Shown piece by piece: positions 36,521-45,278 of a stretch of DNA of 64,000 bases (within the stretch, counting starts at the first letter, position 1; each line of letters begins with the position of its first letter). Both the position numbers and the translations under genes were made by a program. This stretch comes from Paraburkholderia caledonica NBRC 102488 (GTDB taxonomy: Bacteria > Pseudomonadota > Gammaproteobacteria > Burkholderiales > Burkholderiaceae): positions 124,001-188,000 of the forward strand of contig NZ_BAYE01000012.1 of assembly GCF_000685095.1 (NCBI RefSeq), given 5' to 3'. The notes below the pieces were generated by a model, which worked only from the letters and a program-made list of their open reading frames with translations, searched no databases and had not been told where the DNA came from.

Positions 36521-37363
36521 ATGACGCGGGTTCTCGACTATTTCAGCACGCTCGTCGCCGAAGACGAAAGCTTGCCGCTGACCGAGGCGGCGCTCTCGCT
36601 CGCGCAAGATGCTTACCCCGACCTCGACTTGCAAGGCACGCTGGCCGAGATCGACGAACTGGTGGTGCGCCTGCAGCGCCGTATGCCGGAGGACGCCGAC
36701 ATCCGTCAGAAGGTCGGCGTGCTCAACCGGTTTTTCTTCCGCGAGCTCGGATTCGCGAGCAATCTGAACGACTATTACGACCCGGACAACAGCCACCTGA
36801 ACGCGGTGCTCAAGCGTCGCCGCGGCATTCCGATTTCTCTTGCCGTCCTGTATCTGGAGATGGCGGAGCAGGTTGGCATCCCGGCGCGCGGCGTGTCGTT
36901 TCCCGGACACTTCCTGTTACGCGTAACCACACCTGACGGCGACGTGATGCTCGATCCGACTAGCGGACATTCGCTGTCGGAGTCGGAAATGGTCGACATG
37001 CTGGAGCCGTATGTCGCGTCGGCTGGAGAATCGGTGAGCAGGGCGCTGCGCATGCTGCTGCAGCCGGCCACGCGACGCGAAATCATCGCGCGTATGTTAC
37101 GCAATCTGAAGTCCACGTATCTGCAGACGGAGCGCTGGCAGCGCCTGCTTGCCGTCCAGCAGCGCCTCGCAATATTGCTCCCCGAGAGTATCGAAGAGAT
37201 TCGCGACCGCGGATTCGCGTACGCCCGCCTCGACTATCTGCGCCCGGCGCTCGAAGACCTCGAACGCTATCTGGGCGAGCGTCCGGATGCCGAAGACGCG
37301 ACGGTCGTCGAGTCGCAGTTGCAGGAACTGCGTCAGCGCACGCAGCATAACGATCGCGACTAG
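36521..37363 (+). CDS. SirB1 family protein (transglutaminase-like and TPR)
   Basis: A 280-residue protein with an N-terminal SirB1/transglutaminase-like domain (about 35-180), seen in LNRFFFRELGFASNLNDYYD, RRRGIPISLAVLYLEMA and GVSFPGHFLLRV, and a TPR-like C-terminal part (about 205-270). The molecular function is unknown. ATG 36521 is the conservative start; GTG 36512 has a better-placed AGGCGAG. It is coupled to murJ (five-base gap) and ends before a strong terminator. Confidence 0.88.
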   Translation: MTRVLDYFSTLVAEDESLPLTEAALSLAQDAYPDLDLQGTLAEIDELVVRLQRRMPEDADIRQKVGVLNRFFFRELGFASNLNDYYDPDNSHLNAVLKRRRGIPISLAVLYLEMAEQVGIPARGVSFPGHFLLRVTTPDGDVMLDPTSGHSLSESEMVDMLEPYVASAGESVSRALRMLLQPATRREIIARMLRNLKSTYLQTERWQRLLAVQQRLAILLPESIEEIRDRGFAYARLDYLRPALEDLERYLGERPDAEDATVVESQLQELRQRTQHNDRD

Positions 37364-37405
37364 CAGCTAGCGAATAGCGAACGGCGCTCGCGAGCGCTTC
37401 AAAAT

Positions 37406-37441
37406 AAAACGCCTGCACATGTGTCATGTGCAGGCGTTTTT
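37406..37441. terminator. Bidirectional rho-independent terminator
   Basis: A perfect 15-base stem (37406-37420 with 37426-37440; core CGCCTGCACAT) with a GTGTC loop, an A-run before and a T-run after. It separates the SirB1-family gene from the convergent dehydrogenase. Confidence 0.92.
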
Positions 37442-37477
37442 CGTTGTCGCCGCCGGAATTCGCGGCGCGGGCGGTTG

Positions 37478-38236
37478 TTACTTCGGCTGCATGCGAATGG
37501 CGCCGTCAAGACGGATCACTTCGCCATTGAGCATCGGATTATCGAAAATCTGCTTGGCAAGCATTGCGTATTCCGCCGGCTTTCCGAGGCGCGGCGGGAA
37601 CGGCACCATTGCGCCGAGCGCGTCTTGCACCTCTTGCGGCATGCCGAGCAGCATCGGGGTTTCGAAGATGCCCGGCGCGATCGTCATGACGCGGATTGCA
37701 TTGCGCGACAGGTCGCGCGCGATAGGCAAGGTCATGCCGACCACGCCGCCCTTCGACGCCGCGTAAGCCGCCTGGCCGATCTGACCGTCGTATGCGGCGA
37801 CCGAGGCGGTATTGATGATCACGCCGCGTTCGCCGTTCGCGTTCGGCTCGTTCTTCGACATGGCCGTAGCCGCGAGCCGGATCATGTTGAACGTGCCGAT
37901 CAGGTTGATCGAGATCGTGCGCGTGAACGAGTCGAGCGGATGCGGGCCATCTTTGCCGACCGTTTTGACGGCGGGCGCAACGCCCGCGCAATTCACGAGG
38001 CCGCGCAGCGTGCCCAGCTTCGTTGCAGCGGCAACTGCTTGCGTCGCGTCGTCTTCGCGGCTCACGTCGCATTTGACGAAAATGCCGCCGAGTTCTTTGG
38101 CAAGTGCGTCGCCGGCATCCTGGTTGAGGTCGGCCAGCACGACCTTGCCGCCGTTCTCCGCGAGAAGGCGCGCGGTGGCGGCCCCGAGACCCGATGCACC
38201 GCCGGTGATCAGGAATACGTTGTCGCGAATCTCCAT
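37478..38236 (-). CDS. 3-hydroxyacyl-CoA dehydrogenase, SDR (HSD17B10-like)
   Basis: A 252-residue short-chain dehydrogenase. It has the loop TGGASGLG (11-18), Asp36 in VLADLN (NAD preference), VNCAG (81-85) and Ser145, Tyr158, Lys162. The segments RGVIINTASVAAYDGQIGQ and APGIFETPMLLGMP are typical of type II 3-hydroxyacyl-CoA dehydrogenases that act in fatty-acid or branched-chain amino-acid breakdown. GGAGGAAAC precedes the ATG. It stands alone. Confidence 0.9.
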   Translation of the reverse strand: MEIRDNVFLITGGASGLGAATARLLAENGGKVVLADLNQDAGDALAKELGGIFVKCDVSREDDATQAVAAATKLGTLRGLVNCAGVAPAVKTVGKDGPHPLDSFTRTISINLIGTFNMIRLAATAMSKNEPNANGERGVIINTASVAAYDGQIGQAAYAASKGGVVGMTLPIARDLSRNAIRVMTIAPGIFETPMLLGMPQEVQDALGAMVPFPPRLGKPAEYAMLAKQIFDNPMLNGEVIRLDGAIRMQPK

Positions 38237-38352
38237 GTTTCCTCCTTTGCTCGATATGGTAGGTAAGTCAGATTGAATCGGCTTTCAATTATTGATAATC
38301 CCACAACGCAATGGGCGGAGATCAAATAAAAACGTCCGTGCGGAAACGCAAT

Positions 38353-38383
38353 AAAAAACCCGCCGAAAAGGGCGGGTTTTTCT
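38353..38383. terminator. Terminator behind adk
   Basis: Stem AAAAACCCGCC/GGCGGGTTTTT (38354-38364 with 38371-38381), loop GAAAAG, with flanking A and T runs. On the minus strand it terminates the kdsB-adk side; it also faces the dehydrogenase promoter. Confidence 0.88.
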
Positions 38384-38407
38384 TGTCAGCGAATGCTAAG
38401 GGGCCGA

Positions 38408-39073
38408 TTACTTCAGCGCGTCGAACACGCGGTCGCGGATTTCCTCGACCGTGCCGAGGCCCGAAATGCGACGGTATTGCGGCGCCCGCAGCGGCGTGGT
38501 GACATCGCCGTTTTTCGCCCAACCGTTGTAATAGTCGATCAACGGCTTGGTCTGCGCTTCATACACTTGCAGACGCTTCTTGACCGTTTCTTCCTTGTCG
38601 TCCTCGCGCTGGATCAGCGGCTCGCCGGTGACGTCGTCGATTCCTTCGACCTTCGGCGGGTTGAACTTGACATGATATGTACGGCCCGACGCCGCGTGCG
38701 AGCGGCGGCCGCTCATACGTACGATGATCTCGTCGAACGGCACGTCGATTTCCAGCACGTAGTCGATCGCGACGCCCGCCTGCTTCATCGCCTCAGCTTG
38801 CGGAATGGTGCGCGGAAAACCGTCGAACAGATAGCCGTTGGCGCAGTCCGGTTGTTGCAGACGCTCTTTCACCAGGTTGATGATCAGTTCGTCTGTGACC
38901 AGTTCACCAGCGTCCATGAAGCGCTTTGCTTCCAGGCCGAGCGGCGTGCCAGCTTTGACGGCCGCGCGCAGCATGTCACCGGTGGAAATTTGCGGAATGC
39001 CGAATTTTTCCTTGATGAAGTTTGCCTGAGTGCCTTTACCCGCGCCGGGCGCACCCAAAAGGATCAAACGCAT
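38408..39073 (-). CDS. adk: Adenylate kinase
   Basis: A 221-residue kinase interconverting ATP, AMP and ADP. P-loop GAPGAGKGTQ (residues 7-16), AMP-binding STGDMLRAAV and GFPRTIPQAEAM, and a long LID domain with YHVKFNPPK; no zinc Cys set is present. GGAGATACAC precedes ATG 39073. It lies downstream of kdsB with a 204-base gap. Confidence 0.97.
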   Translation of the reverse strand: MRLILLGAPGAGKGTQANFIKEKFGIPQISTGDMLRAAVKAGTPLGLEAKRFMDAGELVTDELIINLVKERLQQPDCANGYLFDGFPRTIPQAEAMKQAGVAIDYVLEIDVPFDEIIVRMSGRRSHAASGRTYHVKFNPPKVEGIDDVTGEPLIQREDDKEETVKKRLQVYEAQTKPLIDYYNGWAKNGDVTTPLRAPQYRRISGLGTVEEIRDRVFDALK

Positions 39074-39277
39074 GTGTATCTCCAGATCTATGTGAATTCT
39101 TTGGGGCGCTGCAGGCATCCCACGAGGGCGAGGGACCCGCGTCGGCTACCGTCTGGTCTCGCGCTGCACGTCGAATACGGCGCTTCAAGACACACACGGC
39201 GCGACCGGGCAAACCCAGGCTCTCGCGAATAACGGGAGGCGCGCACAAGCGTCCGATTATGCCATGGGTTTTTGGGC

Positions 39278-40078
39278 TCAAGACCCGAATAAAGCCCGCA
39301 CGCGCGCCAGATCTGCGGGCGTGTCCACGCCCGGAAGCGGCACCTCGCGCGTGATCAGGACCGCGATACGCTCGCCGTGCCACATCGCGCGCAATTGCTC
39401 GAGCGCTTCGACCTGTTCGATAGGCGAGATCGCGAGATCGGGATACGTGCGCAGGAACTTGGCGCGATAAGCATACAGCCCGATGTGCCGATGAACCACC
39501 GCGGGCGCGGGCGGCACGGGCATCGACGCGACGTCGGGCCAGTGCGGCTGATACGCGTCGCGCGCCCAGGGAATCGGCGCGCGTGAGAAATACAGTGCCA
39601 CGCCGCGCGCATCGAGCACGACCTTGACCACGTTTGGATTGAAAATCTCCGCCGCGTCGACGATCGGATGCGCGGCAGTAGCGATCGCGCAGTCGTTTCT
39701 TGCGGCGAGGTGCGACGCGACGCCGCACACGAGAGCCGGATCGATCAGCGGTTCATCGCCTTGCACATTGACGACGATCGTCTCGTCGCTCCAGCCGAAT
39801 TGCGACGCAACCTCGGCAAGGCGGTCCGTGCCCGACGGATGGTCGGCGCGCGTCAACACGGAGTCGAACCCATGCTCGCTGGCCGCATCGAGCACCGACT
39901 GCGCGTCCGACGCGATCAACACCTGCTGCGCGCCCGACTCGCGTGCGCGTTCGGCGACCCGCACCACCATCGGCTTACCACCAATATCGGCGAGCGGCTT
40001 GTTGGGTAATCGGCTCGACGCCAGACGCGCGGGCACGACGGCGATGAACGGGGGCGTGGCGGGGTTGGTGTGATTCAT
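39278..40078 (-). CDS. kdsB: 3-deoxy-manno-octulosonate cytidylyltransferase
   Basis: A 266-residue enzyme that activates Kdo with CTP for lipid A-core synthesis. It contains VPARLASSRLPNKPLADIGG, NVQGDEPLIDP and FSRAPIPWARD, and ends with VDTPADLARVRALF. ATG 40078 is chosen because the domain begins there. It follows the Trm112 and lpxK genes on the same strand with a 263-base gap. Confidence 0.96.
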   Translation of the reverse strand: MNHTNPATPPFIAVVPARLASSRLPNKPLADIGGKPMVVRVAERARESGAQQVLIASDAQSVLDAASEHGFDSVLTRADHPSGTDRLAEVASQFGWSDETIVVNVQGDEPLIDPALVCGVASHLAARNDCAIATAAHPIVDAAEIFNPNVVKVVLDARGVALYFSRAPIPWARDAYQPHWPDVASMPVPPAPAVVHRHIGLYAYRAKFLRTYPDLAISPIEQVEALEQLRAMWHGERIAVLITREVPLPGVDTPADLARVRALFGS

Positions 40079-40341
40079 CGGAGAGATGCGCGCAAGGTGG
40101 AGAGGACGGGAGCAGGGACGCGGTGGGAGTGAGCCAGCAAACGCGGCTTGTGAAGGAGATAAAGCCCAAGACAAGGCCGATAACGCGTAGTCGACATCGC
40201 CGGCGGCAGATCAACAATGCAACGGGCACAGAGACCAGCCCGCCATGCATCCGCAGTCACGACGCGGTTTGCGCTACCTGCTGCCTGGCATTACCCGAAA
40301 ACGCGGTCTGCGTGATATGCCCTGCGCTAGCCTGACCCGCG

Positions 40342-40545
40342 TTAGGCGACCGAACCCGGATTCAGGTCGACCGGCGTGCCTTCGACAGTTTGACGCGCCT
40401 CGTCGACCAGCATCACGGGGATGCCGTCGCGGATCGGATACGCGAGCTTGTCGGCGTTGCAGATCAGTTCCTGCGCGGCACGGTCGTAGCTGAGCGGGCC
40501 CTTGCAGATCGGGCAGACGAGAATTTCAAGCAGGCGAGCGTCCAC
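40342..40545 (-). CDS. Trm112 family protein
   Basis: A 67-residue zinc-ribbon-like protein. It begins at a GTG (read MDARLLEILVCPICKGPL) with GGAG seven bases upstream; a longer frame starts at ATG 40560. The CPxC pair and a later Cys (ELICNADKLAYPIRDGIPVML) match bacterial YcaR/Trm112 proteins, which are stable partners of methyltransferases. It overlaps the lpxK 3' end by 20 bases, so expression is tied to lipid A synthesis. Confidence 0.88.
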   Translation of the reverse strand: MDARLLEILVCPICKGPLSYDRAAQELICNADKLAYPIRDGIPVMLVDEARQTVEGTPVDLNPGSVA

Positions 40546-41542
40546 GGACTTTCTCCACAACTAATGCAATGAGGCGATGATCGAGCGCGGCTTCCACGGG
40601 AACGACCCAGATGCGCGCGTCGCGCCAGGACCCTAATTTTACCGCATCCTTTTCGGTTATCAGGATGGCATCGGCGTCAGCGTCGGTAAAAGGATTGCGC
40701 TCGAAAGCATAGTGATCCGGCAGCGCGCGAGTTTCAGGCGCAAGGCCCGCGGCGCGCAGCGTAGCGAAGAAACGTTCCGGCGCACCGATGCCCGCGGCGG
40801 CCAGCACCCGCTCGCCGCTGAACTGCGCGAGCGGCCGGCGCAGCGCGGGATTCTCGAGATGCCACGCGTCGGCGGGTGCGAGTTGCAGCGAGAAGGTGTT
40901 CGGCCACGCAGGCAGCGTTTTCGCGTACGGGTCGTTGATTAGCGTAGCGTCGCGACGACGCGAGAGCGGCTCGCGCAGTGGCCCTGCCGGCAGAAGAAAA
41001 CCGTTGCCGCCGAGCCGGTGATCGAATACGACCAGTTCGGCGTCGCGTGCGAGACGGTAGTGCTGGAGGCCGTCGTCGCTGACAATCACGTCGACGTCCC
41101 GGTGCGCCGCGCACAGCGCCTGTGCAGCCGCCACGCGGTCCGGGCACACCCAGACCGGCGCGCCGGTGCGGCGCGAGATCAGCACTGGCTCGTCGCCGCC
41201 GACACTTGCTGCCGATGCAGGCGTCACCGGCGTCGGCGTCTTCACGCGTGCGCCGTAACCGCGCGACACGACACCAGGATTGAAGCCGACGCCGCGCAAC
41301 GCTTCGACCAGCGCAATCACGGTCGGCGTCTTGCCGGTGCCGCCGACGGTCACGTTGCCGACCACCACTACGGGCACACCCACGCGCACCGACTTCAGCC
41401 AGCCGAGCGAGAATGCGGCGCGGCGCATCGCGGCGACTGCGCCGAACAGGCAGGCAAGAGGCGTCAGCGACCATGCGAGCGGTCCGCGGTGTTGCCACTC
41501 GCGGGCAACTCGCGTTTCCAGGCGATCGAGAATTCCGCTCAT
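40526..41542 (-). CDS. lpxK: Tetraacyldisaccharide 4'-kinase
   Basis: A 338-residue inner-membrane-associated kinase that phosphorylates lipid A at the 4' position. The P-loop is GNVTVGGTGKTPT, with a hydrophobic N-terminal segment (LTPLACLFGAV) and typical SRGYG and SDDGLQHYRLARD. ATG 41542 is chosen; the frame extends upstream without similarity. It leads the lpxK-Trm112-kdsB set. Confidence 0.95.
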   Translation of the reverse strand: MSGILDRLETRVAREWQHRGPLAWSLTPLACLFGAVAAMRRAAFSLGWLKSVRVGVPVVVVGNVTVGGTGKTPTVIALVEALRGVGFNPGVVSRGYGARVKTPTPVTPASAASVGGDEPVLISRRTGAPVWVCPDRVAAAQALCAAHRDVDVIVSDDGLQHYRLARDAELVVFDHRLGGNGFLLPAGPLREPLSRRRDATLINDPYAKTLPAWPNTFSLQLAPADAWHLENPALRRPLAQFSGERVLAAAGIGAPERFFATLRAAGLAPETRALPDHYAFERNPFTDADADAILITEKDAVKLGSWRDARIWVVPVEAALDHRLIALVVEKVRGRSPA

Positions 41543-42113
41543 CGGCAAAGCGGGCGAGCGAGCGGCGCACCGCTCGCGGGTCGGTTCAGGTGCAGCGGCG
41601 TGGAGGCGCCAGGGGCAATGCGCGGGACAGGCATGAACGCGATTCTCCGGACGATCGAAGTGTGGAGCACGAGTTGAGCACAGGTTGAGCACGAAAGGGC
41701 GCAGGCGGGTCGACATCGCGCCCAAGCGCCGCTCGGCTTTGCTGTGCTGTGCAACCCGCCACTCTAGCGCGCACGCGTCCCGGCCCGCAAGTCGCGGGCA
41801 CTACATCCTATGCCTCGGTTTGGTTTCGCCGGTTATTTGCGGCCTGTGGATAACTTTGTGGAGAACTGCCCCGCCATTGTGCCGCGAGGGCCGGTGCAAG
41901 CGCTTCGCATCGGCAATCATTCTCATTGCCCATCACTAAAATTCATATAAATCAACGAGATGGTTCGGATTTCCGTACCGCTGCGGCCTCTTTGGCGGCA
42001 TCGGCCTGGTAAGTCCCGACATGTGGACACTTTTGACAATTTGCGCGGCCTGCTGGACGCCGATGGCTGCTCGGTCTATCGTCTGTCCGGCCAGTCCCAA
42101 CAGGTTTCCTTGC
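41543..42113. other. Divergent intergenic region lpxK/xseA
   Basis: A 571-base spacer without a supported gene. It holds three 11-base direct repeats (41665-41697) 120 bases before lpxK and one perfect DnaA-box-like TGTGGATAA (41845-41853). An AT-rich patch near 41935-41955 (TATAAA at 41946) may be an xseA promoter, but spacing to TTGCCC is only 14 bases. Confidence 0.45.
41665..41697. repeat. Three 11-base direct repeats upstream of lpxK
   Basis: GAGCAC occurs at 41665, 41676 and 41687, exactly 11 bases apart, within units GAGCACGAGTT, GAGCACAGGTT and GAGCACGAAAG. The one-helical-turn phasing suggests a protein-binding array, on one DNA face. No partner is known. Confidence 0.6.
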
Positions 42114-43493
42114 ATGAATTCCGATAGTTCTTTCAATTCGCCGACGCTGCCCGGCGGCGAAGTCGTCGTTCCGGTTTCCGCTTTGAACCGAGCGATCGGC
42201 AGCATGCTCGAACGCTCGTTTCCGCTCGTGTGGGTCGCGGGAGAGGTGTCGAATTTCACACGGGCTGCGAGCGGTCACTGGTACTTTTCAATCAAGGACG
42301 CGCAGGCGCAAATGCGTTGTGTGATGTTCCGCGGCCGTGCGCAGTACGCGGAGTTCATGCCAAAGGAGGGTGACCGTATCGAAGTGCGGGCCCTCGTCAC
42401 GATGTACGAGCCGCGCGGCGAGTTGCAGCTCAATGTGGAAGCGGTTCGGCGGACCGGGCAGGGGCGTCTTTACGAAGCGTTTTTGCGGCTCAAGGCGCAG
42501 CTGGAGGCCGAAGGACTCTTCGCCGCAGAGCGCAAGCGCGCGTTGCCTTCGCATCCGCGTGCAATAGGCATTGTCACTTCGTTGCAGGCGGCGGCGCTGC
42601 GCGATGTCCTTACAACGCTGTTACGTCGCGCGCCGCATATTCCGGTGATCGTCTATCCGGCACCGGTGCAAGGCGTGGGCGCGAGCGCAAAACTGGCGGC
42701 GATGGTCGATGCGGCCAGCGCGCGGCGCGAGGTGGACGTGTTGATCGTATGCCGTGGCGGCGGTTCGATAGAAGATCTCTGGGCCTTCAACGAAGAAGTG
42801 CTGGCTCGCGCGATTGCGGAAAGCGCGGTGCCGGTGGTCAGTGGCGTCGGTCACGAGACCGATTTCACGATTGCCGATTTCGCCGCCGATATGCGTGCGC
42901 CGACACCCACGGGCGCCGCCGAACTGGTAAGCCCGCAACGCGTGCTGTTGTTGCGCGAACTCGATCATCGGCACGCCGCGCTCGCTCGCGGCTTCGGCCG
43001 GATGATGGAGCGGCGCGCCCAGCAACTCGACTGGCTCGCGCGCCGGCTCGTGTCGCCGGCCGAGCGTCTTGCGCGGCAACGCATGCACCTTCAGCAGTTG
43101 AGCGCGCGGCTCTCGTCGGCGGGTGCGCGACCAGTGCGTGACGCTCGAGCGCGTTTTTCGTTGCTGCAGATGCGTTGGCAGCGCTGGCGTCCCGACCTTG
43201 CCGCGCATCAGGCGAAACTCGACAATCTCACGCAACGACTCGATGCCGCGCTGTTACGCCAGCATGAGCGTCAGGCCGCGCGCATCTCGACCCTGGCCGC
43301 CCGGCTCGAAGTGCTGAGTCCGCAGCGCACGCTCGAACGCGGCTATGCCGCGGTGCTCGATGCGCAAACCGGTCGTGCGGTGCGTGCGCCATCGTCGTTA
43401 AAACCGGGCCGCCGCCTGACCGTGCATCTCGCAGAAGGCGCCGCTGACGTCGCGCTCGCGGATGTGCAACCACGTCTTGCGGACGGTTTCTGA
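42114..43493 (+). CDS. xseA: Exodeoxyribonuclease VII large subunit
   Basis: A 459-residue nuclease subunit. The N-terminal OB-fold domain has VWVAGEVSNFTRAASGHWYFSIKD and MRCVMFRG. The catalytic part has IGIVTSLQAAALRD, CRGGGSIEDLWAFNEE, and VVSGVGHETDFTIADFAAD with APTPTGAAE. A coiled-coil-rich C-terminal region (about 280-420) precedes the final LERGYAAV box. It degrades single-stranded DNA with XseB, which is not in the window. Confidence 0.95.
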   Translation: MNSDSSFNSPTLPGGEVVVPVSALNRAIGSMLERSFPLVWVAGEVSNFTRAASGHWYFSIKDAQAQMRCVMFRGRAQYAEFMPKEGDRIEVRALVTMYEPRGELQLNVEAVRRTGQGRLYEAFLRLKAQLEAEGLFAAERKRALPSHPRAIGIVTSLQAAALRDVLTTLLRRAPHIPVIVYPAPVQGVGASAKLAAMVDAASARREVDVLIVCRGGGSIEDLWAFNEEVLARAIAESAVPVVSGVGHETDFTIADFAADMRAPTPTGAAELVSPQRVLLLRELDHRHAALARGFGRMMERRAQQLDWLARRLVSPAERLARQRMHLQQLSARLSSAGARPVRDARARFSLLQMRWQRWRPDLAAHQAKLDNLTQRLDAALLRQHERQAARISTLAARLEVLSPQRTLERGYAAVLDAQTGRAVRAPSSLKPGRRLTVHLAEGAADVALADVQPRLADGF

Positions 43494-43621
43494 CATTGCG
43501 CTGACACCATGCCGTGCGCGTACTTTTGACTGTGCGTTGTAGCGGATTCAGGTCGAACGCGAGCAGTAATTACGCGGTTTTTGCGGGCAATTCGCCGATG
43601 CCGGACATAAAGTCCGTTCGT

Positions 43622-43650
43622 TTGCGGGGTTATTCCAAGTCGCCTACAAT
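43622..43650 (+). promoter_or_regulatory. sodB: Candidate sigma-70 promoter of sodB
   Basis: TTGCGG (43622-43627) and TACAAT (43645-43650) are 17 bases apart, 62 bases before the sodB start. A good but unproved fit. Confidence 0.5.
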
Positions 43651-43712
43651 CGAGTGCTCTGAAGCGTTATCCGCAGACTCCCCACAACAGATACAGACTG
43701 AAGGAAAGCACC

Positions 43713-44291
43713 ATGGAACATACGCTCCCGCCGCTGCCGTTCGCGAAAAACGCACTCGCTCCGCACATGTCGGAAGAGACGCTCGAGTTTCACTATGGCA
43801 AGCACCACCAGACCTATGTGACCAACCTGAACAATCTGATCAAGGGCACGGAGTTCGAGAACCTGTCGCTCGAAGAAATCGTGAAGAAGTCGTCGGGCGG
43901 CGTGTTCAATAACGCGGCTCAAGTGTGGAATCACACGTTCTTCTGGAACAGCCTGTCGCCGCAAGGTGGCGGCGCTCCGACCGGCGCGCTGGCCGACGCG
44001 ATCAACGCCAAGTGGGGTTCGTTCGACAAATTCAAGGAAGAGTTCGCGAAGACCGCTATCGGCACGTTCGGCTCCGGCTGGGCATGGCTCGTGAAGAAGG
44101 CAGACGGTTCGCTCGACCTCGTCTCGACAAGCAACGCAGCTACGCCGCTGACCACGGACGCTAAAGCGCTGATCACGATCGACGTGTGGGAACACGCGTA
44201 CTACATCGACTACCGCAACGCACGTCCGAAGTTCGTTGAAGCTTACTGGAACATCGTCAACTGGGAATTCGCGTCAAAGAACTTCGCGTGA
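43713..44291 (+). CDS. sodB: Superoxide dismutase, iron type
   Basis: A 192-residue cytosolic Fe-superoxide dismutase. The metal ligands are His27 (FHYGKHHQTY), His74 (VWNHTFFW), Asp157 and His161 (DVWEHAYYIDYRN). AAQVWNHTFFW is Fe-type. AAGGAAAGCACC precedes the ATG. It is monocistronic, with its own candidate promoter and a hairpin terminator. Confidence 0.96.
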   Translation: MEHTLPPLPFAKNALAPHMSEETLEFHYGKHHQTYVTNLNNLIKGTEFENLSLEEIVKKSSGGVFNNAAQVWNHTFFWNSLSPQGGGAPTGALADAINAKWGSFDKFKEEFAKTAIGTFGSGWAWLVKKADGSLDLVSTSNAATPLTTDAKALITIDVWEHAYYIDYRNARPKFVEAYWNIVNWEFASKNFA

Positions 44292-44635
44292 GTCGACGGT
44301 GAGCCTAGCAACGATCCCGCGGCTTAGTTAATGAACGGCGGTGTCGTTGTGCTCAGGCTCTGAGCTGGTTGCGATTTGAGCCTTAAGCGTAAGCAGAAAT
44401 AGAAGCCCTCCATGTGAGGGCTTTTGTTTTTTTCGCGTTAGCTGATATTTACGGCTCGCTTGCTTACAGCAACTTTGTCACCGTTCGTAACCGCGCGAAT
44501 ATTAAAGGGGCGCTGCTTAGGCCGCTTGCGCGGCTTTGTGTGTTAGCGCAAAACATACGGTAACTGTTCGGTAAACATAGCGTGCGCCGATTGGTCTAAC
44601 GTGTGTTCTCCCAATTCCCTGCTACTCGCGCCATC
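44292..44635. other. Intergenic region sodB/lipoprotein gene
   Basis: A 344-base spacer containing the sodB terminator (44403-44437). Near its end the motif CGGTAA occurs twice, at 44558 and 44569, 11 bases apart, 70 bases before the lipoprotein gene. No gene is supported. Confidence 0.45.
44403..44437 (+). terminator. Rho-independent terminator of sodB
   Basis: Stem AAGCCCTC/GAGGGCTT (44403-44410 with 44416-44423), loop CATGT, followed by a long T-rich tract. Confidence 0.9.
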
Positions 44636-45211
44636 ATGATTTCAAGTCTAAAACCGGTGCGCGCCGCGCTGCCTCTCGGGGCCGTTGCGCTCGCGCTGCT
44701 GGGCGGCTGCGCCGTTGTGCCGCCGAGCGGTCCCTCGGTGGTGGCTCTGCCGCGCAGTGGCGAGCCGCTCAGTCAGTTCCAGCAAGACGATTACACTTGC
44801 CGTGACTATGCGTTCCATTCGTCCGATGTAGCCGGCGCCTCGCAGAGCGCAACCACGAGCAGTGTCAACAGCGCAGCGGTCGGCACGTTCGGCGGCGCGG
44901 CAGTCGGCGCGCTTTTGGGCGCGGCGGCGGGCAACCCCGGCGCGGGCGCGGCCATCGGCGCGGGCAGCGGTTTGCTGATCGGCGGTGCTGCTGGCGCGAA
45001 TGGCGCACAGTACTCGGCGAACAGCCTCCAGGCACGGTATGACGCAGCCTACGCGCAGTGCATGACATCGAAAGGCAACACCATCTCGCAGCCGCAAGTG
45101 CCGGTCTACGCGCCGCAGCCCGTGTATGCGCCGCAGCCTGTCTATGTCGCTCCGCCGCCGCGTTATTACGGGCCGCCGCCGGTCATGTACTCTCCTTATC
45201 CGTACTACTGA
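44636..45211 (+). CDS. Glycine-zipper lipoprotein (outer-membrane-associated, putative)
   Basis: A 191-residue secreted protein. Residues 1-24 form a lipoprotein signal with lipobox LLGGC (lipidated Cys25). Residues about 70-125 are an Ala/Gly-rich glycine zipper (GGAAVGALLGAAAG, GAGAAIGAGSGLLIGG) of the YMGG/Rick_17kDa kind. The tail repeats YAPQPVYAPQPVY and is Pro/Tyr-rich, ending in PYPYY. Such proteins insert into or sit on the envelope; no precise role is known. I preferred ATG 44636 over 44603. Confidence 0.82.
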   Translation: MISSLKPVRAALPLGAVALALLGGCAVVPPSGPSVVALPRSGEPLSQFQQDDYTCRDYAFHSSDVAGASQSATTSSVNSAAVGTFGGAAVGALLGAAAGNPGAGAAIGAGSGLLIGGAAGANGAQYSANSLQARYDAAYAQCMTSKGNTISQPQVPVYAPQPVYAPQPVYVAPPPRYYGPPPVMYSPYPYY

Positions 45212-45278
45212 CTGTACGTCATTCATACGCGCGCATGAGCCACGTCCGGCACATGCGCAGATGGATGAATGGCGCGAC

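Noticed and set aside
41845..41853. A chromosome origin at the DnaA-box-like site
   Set aside because: Only one box, with no dnaA, dnaN or AT-rich unwinding region nearby.
41936..42259. 107-residue minus-strand frame overlapping the xseA start
   Set aside because: It is opposite the conserved OB-fold start of XseA and has no similarity I recognise.
44558..44574. CGGTAA direct repeat as an operator
   Set aside because: Only two six-base copies; too little to call a site. Recorded in the intergenic entry.
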